Shown here one piece after another: positions 45,973-59,400 of a stretch of DNA of 64,000 nucleotides. Within the stretch, counting starts at the first letter, position 1. Each line of letters starts with the position of its first letter. Under the pieces are notes generated by a model. The model was not told the DNA's origin. It saw only the letters and a list, made by a program, of their open reading frames with translations, and ran no database searches. This DNA is from Anoplopoma fimbria. Lineage: Eukaryota; Chordata; Actinopteri; Perciformes; Anoplopomatidae. The position numbers were made by a program, and so were the translations under genes. The stretch covers positions 28,596,200 through 28,660,199 of the forward strand of contig NC_072449.1 in the NCBI RefSeq assembly GCF_027596085.1, written 5' to 3'.

Positions 45973-46514
45973 CTGTATATGTAAAGAACACACAGGGGGG
46001 GGGTTACATATGTCATTTTCCCACGGGCTTTGGCTCACTCTGTCTAGCTTCTTATAAGTTTTGGGAAATAGTAACAAAAAGAGAAAAAGAAAAAGGAGTA
46101 CAGAGGGTTGCAAGGTTGACATTTAGTACTTTTATACTTTAAGGATTCATAGTGTTCCCTTGACCCATGTTAAAGTTGCACTTTTACCATTTTTGTGAGT
46201 CAGCTAAAGTAATTTTCTTCAGAGGAATCTGGAACCCGCTTATCTAACAGCTGACTGAGACCCTGAGGCCTAGTTTGGGTTGAAACACATCAGTACTTTG
46301 AAAAATACCTTTTTAACTGTTTTGTGGCGTGGGGCCCACCTGGAATGCTTTGAATGTTATCCTTGCAGCACCTATTATTCTAAACCACACAACAAGGTAT
46401 GTGTTTTTTAAAATACAAACATCGTGTGCTATGATTGGGGATACATGTCATTTTCCTTTTTTGATTGTAAAAAAATGCAAGTCGTGTCTTTTAATGTGCC
46501 TGTGACTGCACGTG

Positions 46515-46665
<151 letters not shown>

Positions 46666-49600
46666 ACTTCTAGTTCCCAGAGATGTTCGCCTGTTTATAC
46701 TACTGATGAAGCCACCACTTCACATACAAATCCACTTAAAAATATGCACATAAAAAATAATACCTGCGATGAACATAGAACTCTCCTAAAACTGACCACT
46801 CAAGACACAAGCAGGGTGAATGCTGCATACACTGAGTGTACCTTATCTTTCTAGTACAAAAACATCCAAATCAGCATCAGGAACATAACAGAGAATACGC
46901 TGCAGTGTGATTATAATTAATACCATCAGATCGGCCAATGCACCTATTGTCAATGTCACGGGCTAAACAAGCTGCCACAGGATGATAAGTGTGGACAAGG
47001 TTGAGTTTAAATACACAGAATTGATGCACACTTGGCACTGCTACACATGCATTAAATACACAGAAAACAGCTATTTGCACAACTAAAAAATTCATGGATT
47101 TTTGGGTCTACCTAAACAAGTGTCATCTGTCATATCTGTTTTATATAGAACACGCGATCCTTCTGGCATACACACACAGACACGCGCGTGTGCATGCATA
47201 AGGTCAAACCCACCAAAATGTCTGAGGCTGAAGGGACAGACACAAAATAACTAATGTGCTGTTGATGTGGTCAACTGCCAGGGCAGGACCATGAGTTCCT
47301 AATTGACATGGATCACATGCAGGCCTGTTCCTGCAGAGACTGGAGGCTGTGGCAAGGGTTGGGGCGGGGAGCGTGAAAGGCAGGACGTTGTTTGAACAAG
47401 CTAGAGTTGCCATTTAATCCAAAATCCAAAAGCACTAATGGTTTTTGACATTAAAACTGATATAAATGATTAGCATCTACCGTTTCCTTCCCTACCAGCC
47501 ACCATTTTTATCGAAGCACTAGATCACAACCTATTGACCATATTCTCCTCGACGTGGTTAGACTGGTCGGAGTTTTGTCTGCTGTCTACGCTGGCATTGG
47601 TGTGTTATTATTTATTGAACAGGCAAGAACGGGGATCGAAATTTAATGACAATGAATTTACAAAAGGGTTTGACACTCCCTATTGGAGCAATCAGGTCCT
47701 GGCTCTCCCACAGAGGCCGACACCCAAAGTGCTGTCTGCAGCAGGCTGGGAGTGAGGCCTAAGGCCAGAGCGATGCAAACAGGATTCCCCACATTACAAT
47801 ATCCTTAAATATAAAAATCCATCAAAGAGCACACAGTGAACTGAGGAGACAAAGCAGGTGGTGGCTTAGAGGCAAAATGTCAGCTGCACTGTATGTGAAC
47901 ACTGCACCCGACCACATCCTCAGCATGCCAGCTTCCTCTAGGGAGATAGCACATTAATCAGCCTTAATAATCTGTGATTCATCTCTCTGTCGAACAAAAT
48001 GTTCATCCGCGGAGCAATGCAGCCGTGACCGTAGAGCCGTATGGAAACTTGTTTCCAGCTACCGGTGAATACTGCCCATTTGTTTACTTCATCCTTAGAA
48101 CTAAAAAAAGTTGAAGTAAACAACTTGGTATTTTCTGACAGAACATACAGACTTTCTGAAACCATCATTTGAACATTCTATTAGTCCCCCCTGAGATTGT
48201 TAACCTGCCAAAATCTTTTTTTATCAGTCTGTAGTCACAACAGAGACTTTTGACCAAATCTTTCAGATTTAAGGGAATTGGGGGATTTTTGCAGCAAAGT
48301 AATCCAGATAATTCTAGTAAACCTGTTTTTTTCTTTTCTTAAAGAACAGGTATAAAGCCTGTTCCTCCACACACAAACTGTTTTTACTTGCTGTGTGGTA
48401 GAGAACACAATCTAGAGCAAACAACATATTTCTTCATATTTGGGTTCTTTCGAAAATAGAATCCTCAGATACATTTAGCATCTTTACCATCACTGTATGC
48501 AAAGTAGCTCCAGAAAGATGAATCCACACACATTATGCAGTGCTTTCAGTATAAATTGGCTCAAGACAAAAGCACATTATTAACTTGTTTCCTCAAAAGA
48601 ATTTATCATTGACACTTTGTTGCTTAAGTTTGCTATACTCTAACAGGTTCCTTGTCCTGCACCAGCTACCAGCTACCAGCTTTGAATCCAAACACCGCAA
48701 ACTCAGGAACATCATCTCACACAGCCAAGTCACTCCAGAAACGTGCTGTGAGCTGGGCCGTTAATCAAAAACCCGTAGAGGAGTCAGGCACACGGGCCTG
48801 TCCCAATGGAGGCCTCTCTATCAAAGCACAGGGATTTCACTGTACTGTGGGAGCAGGTCTTAATGAATAGGGAGTGGCTGGGATTCACTACTGGGAGAAG
48901 CTGGCGGCCTCTCTGGCCTGTCGAGATGCTGTACAAACATCACCTGCTGCCAACAATGGGCCAGTTTCAGGGGGGGGAAACTTACAATGCAAACAAAACT
49001 TTATCTCGACTTCTCTATGCTCAGCCAAAGTAATTACTAGGTCAGGTTAGTTGGAACGTTAGTCCAGGGACACAAACTTAACAGACCTGTGAGAGGAAAC
49101 TGTTATTGATTAGACCCTACACAAGTATCCATGTACTACTGATAACCAAGTGCAGTAAGATCCAGGTCTTTAATCCATGTTAACTTCACCTAACAAGTTT
49201 CCATTTATGTCCACTGAAACTATACCAAACTGACAGCAACAAGCCCAACTAGCAGACAGCTGGGAAGAACTAAAAGTCTAACAGAGAACAATATCAATCT
49301 CGCCTATTAATGATGGATGAATCACAGGATTTACCATGCATTATGGTACAGTATTAGCTCAGTGGATGAGTCCATATGTTGACTAATTCTAGAAGCAAAG
49401 GGCCATGATGAAAAATGGGGAATACTTACTGTGACAGGGTTTCTTCACATATAGCATTCAAAACCATTGAAAACGTTTTTTGGGTTTTTGTTGCTCCCTA
49501 ATCTTTTAGGGGACATTAATGGGGTTTGTGGGACTTAGAAATGGGGCCAACTGAGTTAACATGCAGGACATTTGCCAACTGGGGACTATGGAGGAAAAAA

Positions 49601-50277
49601 AAAAGAGGGAACTTTGTGTTTGACTTGAAACACTTCTGGGATGCTTTGCAGACGTTTTGCACATTGAGGGGACTTTTGTGGATGGTTGGGGACGACTGTG
49701 AATAAAGGTGATGTGTTAGACAAACATCCATGACAGCAGGCAGCACACACGCCTTCCCAGCGGCTAGCTACAGCAAGCTAACAGGCTACAACACTGGAAA
49801 AACCGCAAACTTAAAAAAAACAGTATTTTGAGGATGGCTATCGTTTAGACTTTCATGGGAACGAATCCCAACAATCACAAAAGGACGACGGGGACTTCAT
49901 ATAAGCTTTGCTACGCGTGGAATGAACGCAACAAGATGGACGACGCGGCGCTGTTTTAAGTGCGTAGAGCTAGCTGAGCCTCTGCCGGAGACCAGTGTTT
50001 ACCTACTGGTCGTACTGGTCGACCCACAGACACAAGGCTGTCCACACGGTGCTGGTTAACGCGGCGTTTAATGGAGAGTCTAAAGGTAAACACGTTAGCC
50101 GTTAGCTTAGCTTCTCTCGCCTGTGCCAAGTCTCTGCGTGTGTTAGCTAACGAGCTAATGCTAATGCTAGGTTAGCTTGACTAGGCCCCAAACCCTTAGC
50201 TAAAGAGCATCGGGTTTTTGAGACACACACACACACAGAGAGGTAATTGAATTAACACCTAAGCGAGTTGGTCAACT

Positions 50278-50355
50278 GTTTGTAACAAAGCGAGTTGTTT
50301 CTGTAACAAAACGAGTTGTTTTTGTAACAAAACGAGTTGTTTTTGTAACAAAAGG
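50278..50355. repeat. Short 21-bp tandem repeat (TGTAACAAAACGAGTTGTTTT)n
   Basis: Three to four copies with small changes (AAAGCGAG, AAAACGAG, AAAAGGAG), near the presumed 5' end of zc3h4. Confidence 0.9.
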
Positions 50356-50939
50356 AGGATGAACCAGGCTGTGTGGTCGGTGAAGGTGTTATTAATCTGC
50401 TCCTTCAACTCCTTTCTGTTGGCCCGAGTCGGCTGGTCGTTGGCTGAGATACCGTGATAAACACAGGGGATAACAGGCTATCCCGGGTGAGGTTTTGGCC
50501 TCCCACATGGCGTTCTTTACCTCTGTACTCGTTTTCCAGAAAAGGCGAGTTTAATCCCTCTGACAGAAACAGGAAAAAGAAACCCCCGGGCTTTTTGTGT
50601 AAAAGCACAGGACAAATGAATAATTTCATATAAATATGATTGTAGAATTACTCGACCTTTCGTCAGTCAGGAGACTGTTGTGTTCGTGGTTGGTAGTTGG
50701 GGAGTTTGGATGGACAGTCATGCTTTCCACAGCCATTTCCTCTAGCTACATTGAGGTGCAAAAAGATTACAACTCGACACTGGAATCTACTGGCTTATGC
50801 GTCACTTCACTAGGATCTACTTGTTTTTTTTGGTTTTAAAGGAAGAGTTTCAGTTCATAGTAGGCAATTCTCCACTACAGTTGTAAGAGAAATATGATGA
50901 AATTGAGTCCTGACGTTCTCTCCGTCCTACAGTAGCGAT

Positions 50940-51060
50940 GTGAAATGACGACTGACCGACTTAAAATGGCCGACTGTCTTCACAGAAGAGAAAGGGGGCG
51001 GGCTTTCTCCGAGGATGACGTCACGACGAACAGCGTTCTTCGACGCTCCTCACGGAATTT
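50940..51060 (-). promoter_or_regulatory. Probable zc3h4 promoter
   Basis: It contains a perfect CRE palindrome TGACGTCA (51016-51023), a GC-box-like GGGGGCGGG (50994-51002) and an AAAATGGCCG, YY1-like word (50963-50972). There is no TATA box, as expected for a housekeeping gene. It is placed here because it is the only GC-rich, motif-rich block upstream of the first zc3h4 exons. Start site not shown. Confidence 0.5.
51016..51023. promoter_or_regulatory. CRE palindrome TGACGTCA
   Basis: Perfect 8-bp CREB/ATF site in the presumed zc3h4 promoter. Confidence 0.6.
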
Positions 51061-51417
51061 GCCGAATGCGGATCACGAAAGGGCAGACTGAGCCTCCGCG
51101 CTTGACTCGCAGGTGCACTTGCAGAATATTTGAATATTTGATTTAAGTTTACTTGGGCATTCCCTTGCTGCTGTTGTTGTTGTTGTTTACTTATATATTT
51201 TCCCTTTACCCTCGTACACATTCACTTACTGTTGTACTACCTGTATAAATCTGTGTCTACATATATTTATTACTTCTCATTTGCTACTTTCCTGTTTACA
51301 ATACAGTTAATTCACTATTTTCATTCCCTTTATATTACTGTACACCTGTTTACCAAAGATACAATTTGTATTATATTTTACATTTTATCCAAATATTTGA
51401 ACTGTCTCATAATCTAA

Positions 51418-51645
51418 TTTTTTTTTTTATTTTTTATTTTTTTTTATTTTTTATTTATTTATTTATTTATTTATTTTATTTTATTTTTTTTAATCTTATT
51501 TTTTTTTTTTTTTTTTTTTTTTAGCTTGTCTTCTTCTGCTATGTCTCTTGTGTGCACTTTACTCTGCGCTGTTGTAAGTCTGCAAATTTCCCCGCTGCGG
51601 GACTAATAAAGGATTATCTTATCTTATCTTATCTTACCTACATGT
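51418..51645 (+). mobile_element. T-rich tract and retroelement tail ending (TTATC)n
   Basis: T-rich, (TTTA)n-like 51418-51525, then GCAAATTTCCCCGCTGCGGG, ACTAATAAAGGATTATC and a (TTATC)n run to about 51637. This is a typical fish LINE/SINE 3' end with a pentamer tail. Confidence 0.65.
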
Positions 51646-51962
51646 TTTTATCTTATTATACACATTTGAGCATTCCAAGGTTTCAATGGCCAAAGAAAGT
51701 TTCTCTGTATTTGTATTGCATCTGACAATAAATAAATTGGTGGTTTAAACATCTGGTAATAATGCAGTACTTTCCTCGGGTAATATTCTTATTATTTCAA
51801 GCGGTGCTTTAGAGGTGCTGTATTCAAACAATTCAACTATTATTCGCTTTGCTGTGGCTTCAATAACACAAATGAGCACAGTGAACCTGAGGCTTTATTG
51901 GGACCCCGAGGCTCCAAATGTTGCCATCGGTCTCATAAGAAATCAGGGTATCCGTCTTATTA

Positions 51963-52012
51963 TATTCCTTTATTGATCCCCATGGGGGAAATTCAAGTGT
52001 TGCAGCAGCTCA
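51963..52012. mobile_element. Mobile-element end (ATTCCTTTATTGATCCCCAT) leading into minisatellite locus 2
   Basis: ATTCCTTTATTGATCCCCATG, GGGGAAATTCAAGTGTTGCA and GCAGCTCAACTACACAG: the same block that precedes the array at 15796. Confidence 0.7.
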
Positions 52013-52375
52013 ACTACACAGACAATAAATACACATACTATACAACTACACAGACAATAAATACACATACTATACAACTACACAGACAATAAATACACAT
52101 ACTATACAACTACACAGACAATAAATACACATACTATACAACTACACAGACAATAAATACACATACTATACAACTACACAGACAATAAATACACATACTA
52201 TACAACTACACAGACAATAAATACACATACTATACAACTACACAGACAATAAATACACATACTATACAACTACACAGACAATAAATACACATACTATACA
52301 ACTACACAGACACAGACAATAAATACACATACTATACAACTACACAGACACAGACAATAAATACACACACACACA
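52013..52375. repeat. 32-bp minisatellite, locus 2
   Basis: About 11 copies of the unit also found at 15796-16745, 36 kb away. The last copies carry an extra CAGACA, and the array ends in a short CA run. Confidence 0.97.
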
Positions 52376-52499
52376 CTTGTATTTACAGTTATGTTTTTTT
52401 GGCATGCCAGGGATGGAGGACTCATGAGAAAGGTTAAACAATTTCAGGTTGAGCAATGTGTAATAGTGGGTTCCAGCTGATTAACATACATATGTATCC

Positions 52500-52880
52500 T
52501 GGAGTCCAAGGCAGGGCTCTGTATAATATGTATAATTGAATTCGTATTAGTTTACTGCACTTATTGAATTTGTATTTGTTTACTGCACTTATCCTATTCG
52601 TAGTAGTTTGTAGCACTTATTATATTCGTATTAGTCTGTTGCAATTATTGTTTTCGTAGTAATCTGCCTCTGCACTATACTTTTGCTCTGGTTTATGCTT
52701 TAAGATGCTTGTTTAAGAAAGGAGATGCACTGATGACTTCTGGTGACTAGTAGTTCTCTTGAATACCTATGTTGAATACACTTCCTGTAAGTCGCTTTGG
52801 ATAAAAGCGTCTGCTAAATGACTGTAATGTAATGTAATGTAATGTAATGTAATAATGTAATGTAATGTAATGTAAAAACA
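52500..52880 (+). mobile_element. LINE/SINE 3' end with (AATGT)n tail
   Basis: Imperfect repeats of ATTCGTATTAGTTTACTGCACTTATT, then TAAGTCGCTTTGGATAAAAG, CGTCTGCTAAATGACTGTAATG and a TGTAA pentamer tail. The CGCTTTGGATAAAAGCGTCTGC block is a classic fish retroelement 3' tail. Confidence 0.75.
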
Positions 52881-53273
52881 CTGCTGTCTAGTGAGGACTT
52901 GTGTAAAACAGCAGAAGACCTGACTGAGGGGGAATTAACCCACGTGTTGCTGAACTAACGGTGTGTGATCTAACTAAATGTAGAACAATAGCTTCTGGTT
53001 TAAAGTTACTTTAAAGTTACGTTGAAGTGCTTACTGGCCGATTGCATACAATTACAAGCCAGTAATGTAGATACACACATGAGTTCCTTTATATTGATAA
53101 GATTTAAATGAGAATTACAAACAGATATAAACTTAAAAACTAACACGAGGATGAAGAACTGTCTGATATAAACTCTAACGGAATAAACTACAACAAACAA
53201 GTCGATAAATTGTAACATTTATTGTAAGAAAAAGCGAGAAAACGTCGGCATCCTATCTATTGTTTCGCTTTGA

Positions 53274-53281
53274 TGACGTCA
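53274..53281. promoter_or_regulatory. CRE palindrome in the sae1 promoter
   Basis: A perfect TGACGTCA within GATGACGTCATCAG, 123 bp upstream of the sae1 ATG. A GCGCCATT (YY1-like) word follows at 53289. There is no TATA box. Confidence 0.65.
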
Positions 53282-53403
53282 TCAGTGAGCGCCATTCAGC
53301 GGGACGGCCGTTGCGTTTGAATCAACTGCATCTGTAGCTGCGCTGGAGGAGAGAAAAAAAAGGTCTCTTTGCACCGTGATCCTCGTCTTCAGAGGGATAC
53401 AAC

Positions 53404-53504
53404 ATGATCGATATGATCGAGAAGGAGGACCCGGTCATCAGCGAGGAGGAGGCGGCTCAGTACGACCGACAGATCCGTCTGTGGGGGCTGGATGCCCAGA
53501 AGAG
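53404..53504 (+). CDS. sae1: sae1 exon 1
   Basis: It starts ATGATCGATATGATCGAG; a second in-frame Met is four codons on. It encodes [20 protein letters not shown] and [13 protein letters not shown] plus two bases of Arg. Donor GTCAGT. Confidence 0.95.
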
Positions 53505-56324
53505 GTCAGTTAGCTCAGTTAGCTCAGTTAGCTCAGCAGGCTAGCTGGTGTAGCGGAGGGTGGAGGTGGTGGTGGTGCCCTCCTGCTCTTAGTTAGAAGA
53601 GAGAGACAGATCTGGCCTATGATTACATTACATTACATTACAGTACATTACACTACATTACATTACAGTACATTACATTACATTACAGTACATTACAGTA
53701 CATTACATTACATTACAGTACATTACATTACATTACAGTACATTACAGTACATTACATTACAGTACATTACAGTACATTACATTACATTACATTACATTA
53801 CATTACAGTACATTACATTACATTACACTACATTACATTACAGTACATTACATTTACAGTACATTACATTACATTACATTACATTACACTACATTACATT
53901 ACATTACACATACAGTACATTACAGTACATTACATTACAGTACATTACAGTACATTACATTACATTACATACATTACACATTACAGTACATTACATTACA
54001 TTACATTACATTACAGTACATTACATTACATTACATTACATTACATTACATTACAGTACATTACAGTACATTACAGTACATTACATTACATTACATTACA
54101 TTACATTACAGTACATTACATTACATTACAGTACATTACAGTACATTACATTACATTACAGTACATTACATTACAGTCATTTAACTGTAGCTGTTGAATG
54201 AGCATCCATGTTGCATATGTGCAGCTAAGAATGTCTTAAAAGTTCAAAAGCTAAAAAAGTTTTAACACCCAAATGAATGGGTATTGGCAAGCTAATTGCT
54301 AACCTGTTTTTACATTACATTACATTACATTACATTACAGTCATTTATCCAAAGCGACTTACAATCAGTAGTATATTACATATCATTCACACACTGATGA
54401 CAGGTTACCATCAAGGTGACGTCGGGCGATATTGAGGTTGAAATGCCATAAATGTATTATTATTAATGGTTATATCACTATTGTTCAGAGGGCATTAAGT
54501 GAACGATTCATAGATGTGAAGGTCATTTTCCCGAATAAAACAGCCTGGATAGCAGCATCACTATCATCTGTATCAGTCTCCAGTGTTGTTCTATTACTCC
54601 TCGGTTGCAGCGCATAGCTGACGACATAAGTTAAACTTGGTTTATCTGTATTTTGTTGCATAACTGGTCTCTCCACATTTAATTAAGCATCTCTAGTGCA
54701 ACGTTTTTTTTTTTTTTAAATGAGACATTCCTTTAAAAAAAACGTTAAATTAACAAATTTGTTACAAACCCATAGAGCACATATCACACATTCATCAGCA
54801 TGAGTATTTGTATAAGTATTTACTTGTAATTTTTTTCCAGATTACGAGGGTCCCGTGTGCTCCTGGCAGGTTTGGGTGGTTTAGGGGCTGAAGTGGCCAA
54901 GAACTTAATCCTGGCTGGAGTTAAAGGACTGACTTTGCTGGATCACGAACAGGTACATATGCTCACACAGCACACACACGAAAATGTGTACTTTCCCCTG
55001 TCTTTATCAGAGGTCACTGTCGCCTATAGAGTTTACTTGGGCTGTAGCTTAAATGTAAAAAATCTTTGTTTTTAAGCTATCACTAAACATCTGTATGATA
55101 TATTCAACGTCCAGTCTTTGCTGTACTGTAAGTGTACTGTAAGTCCACTAGATGGTGCCTGTTGCAAAGTAATGATTTTTACTTTCAGTAGAGAAACAAA
55201 CCAGCTATTTTGCATTGAGTATTGTTGTAACATTGCAATAACAGCTTAATTCTGGTGTCATATGACGTTTTTGAAGTGAGTATATAATCTACATCATGCA
55301 CGTCTTTGCTCTCTGTGAACCTATGTAATCTTTGAAAAATACTTATCTATATATATATATATTTTTTTTTAAAGAATGGAAACACAGAATTTCCAATGAA
55401 AAAAAAATATACCCTTAGGTCACAATGTAAAATCATCCAGCACAATCCTCCCCCTGCTTTGCACCCCCCCTCCCACTTGTGTGGCCCACCAGGTGTCGGA
55501 GGAGTCGTGTCGAGCTCAGTTCCTGGTTCCGGTGACAGCTCGGGGTCAGAATCGAGCCCAGGCCTCTCTTGAGCGAGGGCAGAACCTCAACCCGATGGTG
55601 GAGGTCCACGCGGACCAAGACAGAGTCGAAGACAAGCCAGACGACTTCTTCCTGCAGTTTGATGCGGTGAGTGGAAATGAGAGTTCATTAGAGACACCCA
55701 AACTCTGACTGAACAGCTCTATTCAAATATGTTAGTGTCGTAGTATAAATAGGATTTTTTTTAAACTAAGATGAATGATTTGACTTAAAAGCACTTGAAA
55801 CTACTTTGAGCACCCAGTCTCTTACCACCCGGTCTGACCACTAGATGTCCCTCATTGCCCGTATCGTTCACCAGGAGCTCTCCTTGTTCTGCTCTGGCTC
55901 CAGCACCAAATCACGCAAGCGGTGCTGCACTATCGGCACCAGCTGAGCTTTATTCTTCAGGCAAAACAGTAATGGACACATTTTTTTGATTCAAAGGTCT
56001 TCCTTACCGCTGGCTTGTGATATGATTAGCCTGTTAATTATGTAACGATGACAGCTGCTTTTTTTAGAGACGGTTTTTGCCTTATATGGTCCTGTAGGGT
56101 TTACAGCAGTGGGTGGAGGATGAGCTTTTTGGTTGGCTGTTAAAAAACATCTCCACTCATGTGACACTTTGCCAAAAAGTCAGACCTGGAAGACAAACAT
56201 GGGCACCTTTCTGCAGCAGCTTGATTACATATGATCTCATGGAAAAAAAAAAAATTATGATGAGGATTTTTTTTTTCTTTTGTGTTTTAGAACGTTTGCT
56301 CCGAAACTGACATGACTATGAGAC

Positions 56325-56401
<77 letters not shown>

Positions 56402-59400
56402 GAATGTGTACACGCTTTACATTGTTAAAGAAACTCTGCATTTTGAGAAGATAAAAGGTTTTATAATATCATAGCTCAACCTGTAGCAGGAATTTAATGC
56501 CCACTGGGTGTTCGCACATTATGCTGTAACAAACAATTATGATTATACCTTTGTTGTTAAGCCAGCAGACGGGTTTAGAGTGAGCAATAAATGGATTTCA
56601 ATAAATTAATTTCCACAGGCAGCTCTTCACACAGACTGGATCTCAGTTTTGAAGGCAAACAATGTATTTGAACACCATCAGTGGAATAACAGAGCTATTT
56701 TTCTTTTTTTACCCTCCTGTTGTGTCTGAATTGTCGGCAGTCTTCCTCCCCTCTGGGGGTGCTAAGTGAGGGTCATGGGGAGGCAGGGGGGAGGAAGACG
56801 GCAGCGAGACGGAGTGAAGTGAGGATGGGATGAGATGGGTGTTAGTAGGACGGAGGGAGGAGGAGAGGAGGCAGGAAACATTTAAAAAGCTTGAGATGAA
56901 ATTCAAAAGTGGAAAAACAGAAGGGGTGTTGGTGGAGGGGTGTCTATGTGTGGCTCGGCGGGAAGATGGAGGGTGATTAAAGTGGAGCGGTTGGAGTGCG
57001 GTCACAGTTTTCATATGAGAGGCCTAATTACTGAGGGAGGACATACAATAGGAAAAACACACACTGTCCATCTGGGCAAACACAGAGTACAGCTGACTCA
57101 CTTACTGACACTCTCATTGCATGTTCATAGTACAATGGTTTTATTTTCATGCTGTGGTTCATTTTAGTCAGAAAAATACCGCATACATAAAACCATGACA
57201 GGAAAACTGTTTTATTTCGGTTTCTTTCCCCCTTGGTTACATTTTTTTCCCCCTTGGTTACATTTTTTCCCCCTTTGGTTACATATTTATAAATATATAT
57301 ATATTGATTATAAAAACTAATCAGATTCATCCATCCATCCATCCATTTCCTTCCGCTTATCCGGGGCCGGGTCGCGGGGGCAGCAAGCTAAGGAGGGTCC
57401 TCCAGACGTCCTTCTCCCCAGCAACACTTTCCAGCTCCTCCTGGGGAACCCCGAGGCGTTCAGGCCAGAAGAGATATATAAACTCTCCAGCGTGTTCTGG
57501 GTCTACCCCGGGGCCTCTTACCAGTTGGACGTGCCTGGAAAACCTCTAAAGGGAGGCGTCCAGGAGGCATCCTGATCAGATGCCCGAGCCACCTCAGCTG
57601 GCCCCTTTCCACGCGAAGGAGCAGCGGCTCTACTCCGAGCTCCCTCCGGATGTCTGAGCTCCTCACCCATCTCTAAGGCTGAGCCCAGCCACCCTACGAA
57701 GGAAGCTCATTTCGGCCGCTTGTATTCGCGATCTCATTCTTTCGGTCACTACCCAAAGCTCATGACCATAGGTGAGGGTTGGAACATAGATGGACTGGTA
57801 AATCCAGAGCTTTGCCTTTCGGCTCAGCTCCTTCTTCACCAAAACGGTCCGGTACAACGCCCGCATCACTGCTGACGCTGCACCGAACCGCCTGTCCATC
57901 TCCCGCTCCATTTTACCCTCACTCGTGAATAAGATCCCAAGATACTTGAACTCCCTCGCTTGGGGCAGTGACTCACTCCCAACCCAGAGGGTGCAATCCA
58001 CCGTTTTCCGGAAGAGAACCATGGCCTCAGACTTGGAGGTACTGACTCTCATCGTCCGATTCATTGGGGTTTTGTGAATCGCTCTTAGTCTGACCCCTCC
58101 CCCGAGACCACTTTGCCTTGGGAGACCCTACCAGGAGCTATTGCCCCCGACAACACAGCTCTCAGGATCACTGGGGCACACAAACCCCTCCACCACGATA
58201 AGGTGGCGATTCATTGGAGGAGTGGTCCTTCGAGCACAAACATATTCAAATTTTTATATATCTTTCAATTGTGATTGGTGTAATATCGTTAAAAAAATAA
58301 CATGAAGAAAATACAAAAAAATATCATGTGAAATAACCAGTGTGGTTCAAATTTGTCAGTGTTTAGAACGGCATAGCTAGTAGATTCTAATTAAAAAAAC
58401 ATGTTTTGTTTTCTTTTAATGCCATTTTAAAAAAAGTTCCTGTTTACCTCCCATCCCTTTCTTATCTTTCTAATGCTTTAATCATGGCGTGCTCTGGGGT
58501 CAAACTATTTGTAAGCAAGTCATTTGTAGGAAGGAAATAGGTGGAGGTTAAGGGCTGATGTTGTGCATCCACCAGGCTGTTTGAGTAGTCCATCTAAAGT
58601 TGTTGCATTTTGTGAAAGAAAGATAAAGTGTGACGTTTTGTTTTTCCATGACGGATAGAATTTCAGCTTTTCATATATGCTCTAGAGGGTGACGTCCTAC
58701 TGTAAATACTGGGAACACTGGTCCTCGGCCCTGGTCTGCTTGCTGCTATGTGTGACCCTTATCAGTGAGCTGAGGGTGTTTTGGGGTGTGATGGACTGGG
58801 TGGGCAGGATAAGGTGGACCCAGCCCAGCGGTCAGTTGTTTACAGCCAGACACCAGGTCACCCTGGTCTCATTATGGGACACTGTGTTGTCTTTGGCCTT
58901 GTTTGGTTGGTTTGTTCAGGCCAGCTATCACCAGATGCTGCTGCAGTGGGTGTGTCCCGGTCAGTTTGGCAGCCGGTCAGCCGCTGTTCTTAATTTGACG
59001 TTTCAAAGAATTCAGCAGGCTGAAAGTTAGTTGCTTTTGCAGCCATTTTTTTAAGATATAGAAGGTGTCTGTCTGTCCCTCAGGGATTCAAAGCAAGAAC
59101 ACAATTACCGTTTGATATTTTCTGTTATCGCAAGCGATTTTTGGTGTTATGTTAATGAAAATGGAAATGAGCAAATAACGGCTCAAAAAACAAAGCGTGT
59201 TGGAGGAGAAGATGCCCTACATACCAACGCAGCAGGAGTTCAGTTTCATGCATTCAAATTGTTCAAGATTAAAGTAGTTGAAAGGTGGAGGAAATGCAAA
59301 ACTTGAAATGTAAACGGTACTTGTTGACAGGAAGGGTCGCATTCAGCAGTCCATCTTTGCATGTACAGTGTAGCATTTCAGTAGTTGCAGAAAGAGGGGT

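Larger units (their letters stand above)
53505..54840. other. sae1 intron 1 with a large pentamer repeat
   Basis: It contains (TTAGCTCAG)n copies just after the donor (53510-53537), the (ATTAC)n array at 53617-54176, a second short element end at 54310-54365, and nothing coding. Confidence 0.7.

Noticed and set aside
53619..54197. 192-codon ORF of repeating TLHYITVHY
   Set aside because: It is a translation of the (TTACA)n pentamer array in sae1 intron 1.
58689..59030. 113-codon ORF in sae1 intron 3
   Set aside because: Hydrophobic, Trp-rich translation without any recognised family, splice context or neighbours; likely chance.
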